NCBI RefSeq assembly: GCF_001411555.2
Contig: NC_049904.1
Span: 32,439,370-32,503,369 of the forward strand
Direction of reading: 5' to 3'
Origin: Juglans regia
Lineage: Eukaryota > Streptophyta > Magnoliopsida > Fagales > Juglandaceae
DNA: 64,000 nucleotides
A program made the position numbers and the translations under genes. The first letter of the stretch is position 1. Each line of letters begins with the position of its first letter. The notes beneath the pieces were generated by a model that had not been told where the DNA came from, did no database searches, and was given only the letters and a program-made list of their open reading frames with translations. Of the stretch, positions 49,019 to 59,566 are shown piece by piece.

Positions 49019-49622
49019 CCCTAAGTGCAAAAACGACTCTATAGGTGTTCGTTGGTTCAAAAAGCAATGGTTTATTTCTATGCCACAACAGAGCTAGACG
49101 AACGAGGAGAAAGTAATGAATCCAAGTGAAGGAAGATGCAAAAGATAGGTAAACACACATTGCTTATCATTAGACAATATAAAACTTATGGTACAGTATC
49201 CAAGCTCTGGATGCACAGCTTGTGAAAGTCGCAAGAAATCTTCCCAAAGAAAATCATTCACATATCAGATAAACACTACCACAATTCACCCCCTAATCTA
49301 TATACCTTCAAGTCAATCAAACTTCCACATAAAGCCATCAGAAAAGAGCAACCACCATCTGAAAATTAAGACATGCCTATGTCAGATCTCCGACAAATAT
49401 TTTAAACTGTGCATACGGACTACGAAAACATAAAGGAGCTAAAAGTTCACATACCGAATTAGAGCAACTAAACATGAACTGTTATATTGTCCTGAAGTCA
49501 GCCAGCCCCGATGAATATGATTGTTTCAGTCACTTGGGCAGGAGCAATTAGCAAATTGAAGCATTTTCTTTATGCTTTGATCGTGGAAACTTTCCTCAAA
49601 CTCTAACACGTCAACTTATTTT

Positions 49623-52293
49623 CTATAAACTAGGACCAGACCGGCTATAAAATTCAGTGAAGTCAAGCCGGAACAGTAGGAACTTTAGATCAACATGCTG
49701 CTGCACAGGCAACTGAGAAAGGAAGTCCTCAAGCAGCAATGAATATTCCTTTGCTATTTCATCCAATTCTTGTCCCGTGTTTCGAAAAAATTCACCGGCA
49801 CGTTGTGTGAGGGCCTTCCTGCCATCACTTATCCAGGACCCAGGTTCTGAAGCTTTATCACTTACTGGCCTCCGTGATTTGCTCTTGTCTCGAGAGGGTA
49901 AAGAGGATTCCATTCTGCAGCAAACATGTACATTAGTATATACTAGCTTGACCGAATGCAGTTCTTACGATATTACAAAAATTTGTACAGAAATATAACA
50001 ACAATAATACAGATGAATACCTTGCTTCTAGCTCACATATGCCTTCATATAATCGATCGATATGACTTCGGAACCGCAATATAAGATCAAAGAGCAAAAA
50101 GAGTGACTTGCAAAGGGTTTGGGAACGTACTCCAAGGAGGGATTTCTCTACAATTGAATGGAGATACTTCTCGTGTGCAGCCAGTAGATCATCAAGATCC
50201 TTTGCTACCTCCAGTTCACTCGAAAAATTTGACCATGACACCTCCAAGACTTCAAACATGATATAATATTGCAAGTTTGTTACAAAATGGTTCATGTCAT
50301 CCCAAAGAACCTGGCATCGCCGCAGTGTTGAAAGCAACTGGAACTTGACAGCACGCTGCAGCTTAGTGAAGGAATGAGAAGTAATACAGTTTGGTTTCAT
50401 CGTCTTCCAGGCACCAATAAGCGCATGCTCCCCCCGCCTAAACTTCCACAGGAAATTAAAAATTCTTAAATACCTTGCCATAACAGATTCTGTAAACACT
50501 GTATCCAAGGGCACTCTTGCATCATATTCCAATGAGAAAACATCCCAGCCTCTATCTCCAGTTTCATGTGGCATCATCTTAACCCTCAACCTATCCAATA
50601 TGTCAGAATCATCATATTGAGCATTAGAAGATCGAATTGCAGTTTCCAGCAAGCCCGCTAGTTTAAAAGTGCTAATGGTGTTAGCGGGCTCTGAAAGCTC
50701 TGGCCCGACAATATCCATTAGGTACTGAACAAAATCACCTTGTCCAAGCAGTAAATACCGCTTAATTGCAAGACAATGTTCTTTGAACTTATACTCCTTG
50801 TACATAACGTCCAACAAATGCTTATCAATCCTCTTTGCTGCTTCATCAACCAAAGACTCAAGGGCATCAGTTTCACCATAACCCAGGCCCCCTCTTCTTG
50901 TTGTAGTCCCAGCAGCTGTGGCAGCTTCTGTTGCAGCATCCGCCCAACCACGATCCTCACAACAAACCCGAAGAAAATTTATCGACTTACCAGTCCTTAA
51001 AATGCGCTGTGCAAGAGATTGTGAGATAAATGAAGGAAGCATCCCAGCATGGAGCCTGTAACCATCTCTCCAAAGAGACTCGGCTTTCACAGGCTGACCC
51101 AGAATAAAAAATTCCGCAAATATATCTTCCAACTCCCCTTCCAAAACCCAACTCCTTACCATCTCAAAAAGTGGAGAACAAACTCGCTGGAGCAAGCGCC
51201 TCATGAACTCATGCACCAGTGGATCACCGTGCTGGGCATGCAAATGAATAGCCCCAGCCATTGCCCCACCCCTCAAAACCCTACACTTATCAACCAAAAC
51301 AGCCATTAACCTCATTTTCACCGTCGGCTCTGCAAACCATACCGACAGTCTCCTCAATGAAAGATAATTTTCAGAGCACACCTTCTCAGAAACCAGCGGA
51401 ATAGGATTCATCGACTGTGCTTCGAGCACTGCCAATAACTTGTAGTACTCTGAAAGCTCATCCTGCAGTGCAGCACAAAAGGCCTGCCCAACGATTCCCA
51501 CATCCTCGGCAGGAAACCGATCCATACTCTCTGAAATATACCCTTTAACTTTCCGAAACAACCAACCCAATTCGCAAAGCTTCTGGACGACTACCCGGGT
51601 TGCTCTTGGAACCTTTACTAAATCCGGTAAAACAAACCCATCAGCATTTTTATCAAATTTGACGTACCTCCCGTCAATTCCTTGACAAGCATACAACACA
51701 TCTCTCACCAAAACCTCTTCACACACCTCATTCTCTTCCTTAACCAAGTTCACGAACTCCCTAAATGCAATTTCACGTCGATTTTCCGGGTCTTTTGAGA
51801 CTAACAAAACCCCATTTCTCCAATCTTCTTCTTTGCTTCCTAGAGTACGTGAAACCCTATAACGATTACCCGATTCGGCGTTGTTTAACGCCAAATGGGG
51901 CAACAAAACCGAGGAATCTAACTGGGTTTTCGCGGCTTTCCGGTCGTCGGCTATGATTTTGAGCAAATAAAGGACAGCCCATTTGTTATTGACGCTACCT
52001 AGGCCGGTTTTGGAGGCGAACTTGGAGTTAAGCTCGGCGAAAGTGAGGGCTTCGGAGGACTTACCTTGGGTGGCGAGACGGCGCTTGATGGACTCGGCGA
52101 TGGCGGCGGCGTCGGGGGCAATGGAGGGGGTCATTCGGCTGGAAAGTAAGCGAACTGCGTAGCGAAGAGAGTTGCGAAAATCGGGAGAATCAGGGTCAAG
52201 GGCGTGCGAATCGGAGGTGGGGTTTCGGGAGAGCAAGCGTAGGACCAGCTCTTTGATCAGATCTGAGACCTTTTGGTGGTCTTCCTCTTCCAT
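49623..52293 (-). CDS. GCP3: Gamma-tubulin complex protein 3 (GCP3/Spc98)
   Basis: Two exons on the minus strand: a very long exon 52293-50021 and a last exon 49914-49623, split by a 106-bp intron inside an Arg codon. The frame gives 854 aa, close to Arabidopsis GCP3. The N-terminal third is the plant GCP3 lead-in. The GRIP1 part (Spc97/Spc98 N-terminal) and GRIP2 part (which contacts gamma-tubulin) fill roughly residues 180-830. GCP3 with GCP2 and gamma-tubulin forms the small complex that nucleates microtubules at the nuclear envelope and cortex. The ATG at 52293 (Met-Glu-Glu-Glu-Asp) is the first in frame. The C-terminus ends in YSRSGPSL. The gene faces the same way as AHA1 and TBR. Confidence 0.96.
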
Positions 52294-54460
52294 TGCCCTT
52301 CACACACTCGCACCCACAGAGAAAGAGAAGGGGATTGTGAATTTTTTGCGAGTATGTGCGGACGGAAGTATGGGCGCGGAAACGAGAAGCCAACTTTTTG
52401 AAATGGGGTCTGGTCTGGTGTACTCTGCGTGTTGGAGCACATCCGCTGGCGTTGAAACTCGGAACCTGAAAATATCACCAGGTGAGGTAGGTCTCTGAAT
52501 TTGGCGACTTACCATTCCTTATTATTGAATTTTTTTTTCGAATTTAGATTAAAAATTTTAAAATATAACATTCTTGTATAATTTAAAATAAAATAAATTC
52601 AACTAATGTAATTATATAATTTAATTAAAACTAAATATAAAAATTGATTTACGAAAAAAAAAAAAAAGTCAATTTTTATAAAATTAAATTTATTTTTGAT
52701 TAAATTACACAATTATGTTGGTTGATTGAATTTATTTATTTTTTTCTAAATTATGCAAAAATGTCATGTTATGAGATTCTCAATCTAGATTCAAAGATAA
52801 AAAAGAAAAAAATAATAGCTGAGTAGTAAAGTAATAGTAAATAAAGTATGGAACATAGAAGCAGTTGAGTTCATTTGAATTAAGTTTAAATTTAAACATA
52901 ATCTAGTATTCAAACACACAATTTTTAAATTACTAAACATTACTCAACTCAATACATTTTTACATATGGGACCCACAATCTTTTTCAACTCAAAATCTTT
53001 TTACACGCAAGATTCATAAACTTTTTCAATTTCTCATAAACATATCTAAATATATCTTAACATTCAAACAAATTTAAATCCATCTTAGGTGTGTCTCATA
53101 ATACTTACTTCATCATCTCAACTCACTATTATTTATAAAGAACTCAACTCAGTTCAATTCAGCTCAACATCTAAATACAATCTAAGAATATCATTACCCT
53201 ACATAAAAATACAAAGATTTTCATGCCAATTTTTACATCAATTGGGCCTCTAAAAGAAATAGTTACATCAATTGGAACTTATTTATTTTCCCACAAATCA
53301 AATTATGTTGCCTGAATTTTAATTTTAATTTTAATTTTAAAACTCATCTCTACTGAATTTTTTTTTTTAGCATTTAAAAGAGAATTAATATTAAATACGA
53401 TTTTAGAGTATGTAAGTTTCTACATTTTTTTAACAAAAAATTTGAGTACACTACTAAAAAAATATTTTTTCATATAAATTTTAGATTTATTTATTTAAAT
53501 AAAATGTGTGAAACTTGCACATTATTATACCTAACATTACTTTTGAAAGAGGGTTAGGGCTTATTTGGAAATAGATTTTATCCTAAAATTATAATCTCAT
53601 TTCATTCTCAAACATAATTTAAATACAAATATTTTTAAATTAATCATTATAACTTTTTTAAACTAACTATTACAACTTTTTAAAACTTTCAAATAAAAAA
53701 TAAAAAAAAATCAACTTTTTCAAACTTCAAACAAAAATATTATTATAAAATTATATTCTAACAATATTTTAACTTTCTAATTTTTTTATTCAATTTTTTT
53801 CTCTCATTTTTCAAAACTTAAAAAATATTAAACTCAAACTATCTCACTACTATTTACAAACTATCTTATTACTATTTACAAAATGATTATCTCATCTCAC
53901 TCCCCAAAAGAGTCCTTATTATAATTTTTATTTGTAACCATGCTTTAGTCCTCATTTTTTTCATATTTTCTCTTAATTTATATCAAATTCTTATATAAAA
54001 TAAAATAAAAAATTTTATTTTTTAAATCTCAAAATAAAAATAATATTTAAAAAATATTTTTTAATAATATTTTATTTAATTTTTAATTTTAATCTCATTT
54101 TATTTAATTTTATTTTATCTATAAAAATAAACGATACCTAATACGTGGTTAAATTGGGTTGGGCCGAGTCTTTGAAAAATATGGCTTGGTGTTTAGGATG
54201 ACGTCTCAGTTGTTTATTTTGTCGGTAGGGCCTTTTATTTTTTTTAAAGGTCGGTAGGGCCTTTTCAATCCAATCATATGAGTCAATGAGTCATGATTAT
54301 GTACACACAACGTGACAAAACCAAATGCGCCCTTTCGTTGTTCTTCAGTGCTTTGCGAATTATGCACCTGATATATATTATAATTCAATAATTATATTTA
54401 AAAGCATATACACTATACAATTTACGTGATATAATTTAATTTAAAATATAAAAAATATTA
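52294..54460. other. GCP3 upstream region, repeat-rich
   Basis: GCP3 promoter and leader occupy the first few hundred bases. Worn TTTGG-type MITE copies follow at about 52865-53185, 53565-53910 and 53945-54130, recognised by CTCAACTC/CATCTCA blocks and the A-rich core. No coding sequence is supported. Confidence 0.5.
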
Positions 54461-54469
54461 ATCTTCTTG

Positions 54470-54640
54470 CTGGGGCTCCCACTGATTTTTTATTTTATTT
54501 TTTATTTAATAATTAATGAAATATTTTTTAATGATGTTGTTAATTTTTTTAAAAATATATTTATAAAATGTTAATAAAATACATATAAAAAAATATAAAT
54601 AAAATATACTAACGGGAGCTCCAACAATATCCGTAGAGCC
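54470..54640. mobile_element. MITE with the shared AT-rich core
   Basis: The left part has GGGGCTCCCACTGATTTTTT and the right part, reverse-complemented, GGAGCTCCCGTTAGTATATT. The core resembles those at 38030 and 56315. The exact ends are unclear. Confidence 0.6.
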
Positions 54641-55419
54641 ACCATTAAAATATATTATAGCATATAGATGAAGATATGTTATGATAGAACAAATAAGATG
54701 CTACAAAGATGAGTGTGGCAAAAAGGATTCCCCTCGTTAGGTTTGGTTGATAAAGTTGATAAGTACGAAATAATATGGCATAATTGTTTATACGTATAAG
54801 ATTGCAAGTAGTTTTCAACAGTATTATTAATTTCACATTAAAATAAAAAAAATACTTTGGAACTAATTGTTTATACAGTTCTTATATATACAACGGTAGA
54901 TACAACAGATATGCAGTCGTTTATGCCACATCAAATTTAAAATGAATTTTTCCTCTCTCATCAGCTCTCTCTCTCATCAACTCAATCTTTTTCTCTTACC
55001 AGCTCAAGCAGCTCGGTCTCTCCCTCTCCTCAACTCTCTCTCATCTCTCTCATCAGCTCGGTCTCTCTCATCAAGTATCTCCACGTCAGTTACGTTTGCA
55101 CGTCATTTACACTATACACTTGTGTTTATATGCTATCAGATGGAAAAGGTACTCGTGCTGTTCTTCTCTGTGGTGTCCAATGTTTCACCCCCCCTGAATT
55201 GATCCAATATTCATCAATGTTTTGAAGAGTACTTAATTTTTATTGAAAACATTATGGTTAACGAAGGAATTTTGAGTATTTTTGAGTTTTTTTTTTTTTA
55301 AATATATTATATTTGCAAGTCGGTGGATAAAACACACAATTCATATTATTGACATGACAAAACTTGATTTGTAACAAAAATTTAAATTTAAATTCCTTAT
55401 AAATTAATTCCATTATATT

Positions 55420-56017
55420 ATAGGGATGCTATTCACACCATATAAAACGGCGTAACCCCCTCCCCACCCCCCGCCCTGTATAGGTTGAGGATGGAGTTTT
55501 TACCTCAGCCCCCCACCCCGCACCGGGGGGTGAGACGGACTCTCAATTTGCTCTGTCACGCGCTTAATTCAATAATGAATTATAATCCATTAGGCCTAAA
55601 AATTATTTATGGGTTCAAAAGTGATCAAAAATATATTTTTGAATCCAAATTATAAATTTAAATTTATAGATATGACTATAATTTAAAATTATGTAGTTTT
55701 CAAATTTGTTATTACATATTTTGTATAAATTATAGTGTAATAGAGTAATCTTTTTATAAATTTTCTTTACAATATAAGTTTTACATTTAAGTAATGTGAG
55801 ATTCTTGTATTATCTTGACAATTTATAAAATAATTATCTTACTATACCTCAACTTATATAAAATATTAAGTAAAATTTTTACTTAATACATATTACTATA
55901 TTTATATATAATATAAATAATAATAATTTATAAATATATATAATAAAATATATAAGTGTGTAGCAGGTCCCAACCCCACATGCTAGGGGGTGGGGCGGCC
56001 CCGTTGGCCACCCCTAA
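55420..56017. mobile_element. hAT-like non-autonomous element with 8-bp target duplication
   Basis: A 598-bp element lies between exact 8-bp repeats ATTATATT (55412-55419 and 56018-56025). The ends read TAGGGATGCTA on the left and TAGGGGTGGCC on the right (reverse complement), matching the TAGGGRTG start of hAT elements. GC-rich subterminal blocks of C4-6 and G4-6 contrast with the AT-rich centre. No transposase is present. Confidence 0.8.
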
Positions 56018-56314
56018 ATTATATTGGGGGGTAAAAAGCATGCTCTTCACGCTAGTTCATGAGTAGAATAACTATCTTTATTTAATTTTTCAATCTTTTA
56101 ACCTTAAATTACCAAATTATTGGCAACGATTTTCGAGATAAAAAGCACTACAAAAACAAATTTCTTGAAACTTTATTCTCAAATAAAACTTATTTTTATA
56201 TTTCCAAATAGATTTATAACATTCACCCAATATATATATATATATATATATATATCTCAATTAAGAAAAAAGATTATAATCTAAACATGGCTATTCTTCC
56301 TGATTCTAAAGGAA

Positions 56315-56515
56315 AATAATGCTCTTCTTGTCGGAGTTCTTCTTGAGATTTTTTATTTTTTTTACTTAATAATTAAGAAAATATTTTTTTATGATGTTGT
56401 AAATTTTTTATTTATTTTAAAAATATTAAAAAATACATATAAAAAAAAAAATAAAAAATGTAAAATACACTGGTGGAGACTCCAAACGATGCCGTAGAGC
56501 CACCCTCCTCTAACA
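56315..56515. mobile_element. MITE related to the one at 54470
   Basis: It carries CTCTTCTTGTCGGAG on the left, the T-rich/A-rich core in the middle, and GGTGGAGACTCC then CCGTAGAGCCACC on the right. The last phrase also closes the 54470 element. Borders are approximate. Confidence 0.58.
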
Positions 56516-56999
56516 TACCTATTTTTTATTCCACCCTCCACATTATCAATATTTTGCAAAAGTTCATTTTTTTTTCCCTAAATTTGCAAAAGATCGTTGA
56601 AAAGTAAGAAATGGTATGAACTATGACATTTCCCCCAAATGCCAAGCAAAGGACAAAAAGAGTATACTGAATCCTGATTGACCAATGCGAAACTTGTGTA
56701 CTCCAACTCCCCCAGTGTATACGTTCGTGGAACAATCTGAACTCGCTGCGTTTGAAAAAATGTGTACTCGCCGAGTCATTCGGTGAGTTTGACTGACTTT
56801 TACGCACATTTCAATACGGTAAAATGCCTTTGCTCCTTCTTACTTTTTATTTTTTCTAACAAGACCATATATTTACTTGAATTGAGCTAAGCAAACTCCA
56901 AAATTCACGTGATTACGCTAAAAAATTTATTCTCTCAAGTTTAATTTGCTTGTATAAGGTTGATGATTTTCTAATTTCATGACATTTTTCATCATTTTT

Positions 57000-57165
57000 A
57001 CTAAAGATATTAAGATAAAGTTTGAATAGTGAATTAAGATAAGTTGAAAATTAAATTAAATATTATTATTATTTTAAAATTTAAAAAAATTAAATTATTT
57101 ATTGTATTTTGTGTAAAATTTTATGAAATTTATAATAATGAGATGAGATAGATTGAGACCCTCTC
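57000..57165 (-). mobile_element. TTTGG-type MITE remnant (minus)
   Basis: Phrases such as AAATTATTTATTGTATTTTG and TAATGAGATGAGATAGATTG mark the reverse-orientation family, with lost ends. Confidence 0.5.
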
Positions 57166-57537
57166 AAATTGAGGCTTTTTTTTAATAATTTTTTTAATCT
57201 AGATATTTTTTATTTTTTGAAAAGAGATGTACGCACTCTAAATGCAATAAAATTTAGTCTAAATATAAATTTTATTATACGAAATATTGTATATAGATAT
57301 TATGAAGTTTGGAATTAAATACAATAAAATTCACCTTATATCTTTATACTTCTTTCGTATTATAAAAATATTTTTAGAAAAATTATAGGAAATGTCACTC
57401 GATTACTCATAGAGGGAACGTGACAGAGGATCCCAGCGAGTAGTCGTTGTTACTCTAGACGCGAGAGTACAGGACTCAGTTCTTTATTCTAGAAATTAAA
57501 ACGTCAACGGTCTTAAGTAAAAAATAAAATAAAAAAC

Positions 57538-57560
57538 GAGAGAGAGAGAGAGAGAGAGAG
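57538..57560 (+). repeat. GA microsatellite upstream of the SINAT gene
   Basis: About eleven GA units lie 2 kb before the SINAT start codon, close to where the transcript may begin. Confidence 0.9.
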
Positions 57561-57779
57561 GTATCGAGAATTCAAATGTTGCGTGCGGGTCGAGCCACTG
57601 GTCCACGGTCTGGGACAAAAAATTAAAACACAAAAAGTAAAAAGAAATTAAGCGAAAAACATTAGAAAAAGGGAGAAACTCTTTATAATAAAACCACATT
57701 TCACAGTAATGATTTGTGGAAGCATAGAGACAAGTCGACAACACAGACCTCCATGACCAGCACCGATAAAAACAGGATA

Positions 57780-59566
57780 TCCTTTTTTATTTTTGTTCTA
57801 CAAATTCCATAACCAGGTAATACGCGCAAGTCCCGGAGCTCGTGGAACTGGTTTGTTTTTGTTGTTTTTTTTTTTTTTCGTTCTGAAAGTTTTGTTTTTG
57901 GTTTTTGTTTTCTTGTTCATGATTCGAGTGAAACCCATGAGTTTATGGATTTAATTTGATCGTTTTCTGAGACATTTGGCTCGGAAATCTCAATTGATTA
58001 TTTGTATATGTTGTGGGCTTGTTTTTTCTTTTGATCGGATGATGATTTTTGGATCGTATAAATGGGTATTCTTTTGGCTTTTCTTCTCGTGCCAGATTTC
58101 ACCGCATTCTTGATTTGGTTAAGTGGGAAAGATAGTTTTTGGCAAGACCCAGTTTTGCGTTTGATTGGAGTTGGTTGGATGGAATTTTGAGACAGGATTT
58201 TGCGTTGTTTTAGTATTCTTATAACTATTTTGATTTATTTTATTAATGACTTAAGTGGGAAAGTAATGATTGGCAAATAAGTTTTGAACTACGTGGAAAA
58301 TTGTGTTTTGTTTTTAATTTGAATTTGTTCGGGTTTCATATCTTGACTGATTCGGTGCTTGATATAAGAGGGATTGCATTTGCCAGAATTCTGTTCGGCA
58401 CTTATGCCATATTTTTTTTTTGGAATTTTTGTTCTAATGGTTTGTGCATAGATTTTGATTGCTTCACGGTTGATCTAAATGGAAATGGCTGTTTTCTGAA
58501 AACCCACTTCGAGTTTGTTCCGTTTATGTTGAATGCGCTCAAGGTCGTTGGAGATTTGTTTGACTGAGGTATGGTGGAGGAACTATGCGAAACTTTTTGG
58601 TCTGGGTTATATATTTGCGTTTAGCTTTGTTTTCTCCATTTTGTATAATATTTTTAAAGCTGAATCACTCTTTATTTGGTGTTTATTTGCGTTTAGCTTT
58701 GTTGTTTCCATTTTGTACAATGTTTTAGCTGAAACACTCTTCATGGGGTATTTTACTTTTGAAAACAAATATCGTGTGTTATTTCCTCTTCTTGTTCTTG
58801 TTAAGGCACATGCAATTTCCTATCAATTCTAATACTGGTGAACTGCAAAGTTAGAAACTTTTATTTATCTGCAAAGCACCGCTTCTCATTTCCTGACTAC
58901 TTTCATTGTTTTTCATGGGGAAGAGATTTATTAAAATTGTTTTACTGGGGAATTCAAAAGAAAGGATGGGACCTACTGATGTTGTCAAAGCAAAGCTGTA
59001 GTATAGAACTTCTGAATTCCCAGTTACAATCTTTAATCATTAGAATAAACGGCTAGTTTTATGATTTGGGAAATGTTGTTAATAGACAAGTTTTATGATG
59101 TGGAAATTGTAGTAATAAACGAGTAGTTTTATAATTTGGGAATTGTAGCATAGAAACACCCAGATAGCATAGAGGCCCACTAGTTGTATAGTGAGAACCT
59201 GGCAAACTAAATTCTACAATTTATCAGTGTGATTTTTCTCCACTTTCAAAAGCCAGAAGAGTACTCTTGAAATGCAAGTTAAATAGGACTAATGTGCTGT
59301 AAGCATACATCTATGGATCTCTTGCGAGTTGGAAATATATTTGTTCATACTTATCTGGTCCAAGATCTGTACATACTGGAAAACAACAATGGCTTGGAAA
59401 TATATGGTTTTATTTAGTGTCTATGAGGTTCTTTCACACTAAGATCCCTTATATTCCTGACAGAGCAATATCACCATAGGTGATTGGAGGAGGCACAATT
59501 AAGGAGGCAATTACAGTTCTGGATCTTGGTCATTGAGCTACAAATATCATTAGATATCTATCAGCC
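57780..59566 (+). other. SINAT leader region with probable 5' UTR intron
   Basis: SINAT genes usually have an intron in the leader. Donor-like CAG/GTAATA lies at about 57816 and acceptor-like sites at about 59462 (GACAG) and 59517 (TACAG). The T-rich stretch between looks intronic and its reading frames are low complexity. The exact transcription start and splice pair cannot be fixed from the sequence. Confidence 0.45.

Larger units (their letters stand above)
47600..49622. other. Intergenic DNA between GCP3 and AHA1, MITE-rich
   Basis: The part next to 47.6 kb is AHA1 promoter. Beyond it lie several TTTGG-type MITE copies: about 47965-48165 and 48220-48590 in reverse and 48835-49018 forward. 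A GTTGGAGATGCTC phrase at about 48640-48653 matches a Tourist-like end, suggesting nested insertions. No gene is seen. The part next to 49622 should hold the GCP3 3' UTR. Confidence 0.55.

Noticed and set aside
54942..55202. 86-codon Ser/Leu-rich frame
   Set aside because: It is a translation of CT-rich repeats (CTCTCTCATCAGCTC) and not a protein gene.
58301..58832. Overlapping reading frames of 88 and 99 codons before SINAT
   Set aside because: T-rich intron-like sequence giving Phe/Leu-rich peptides; most likely the leader intron of the SINAT gene.
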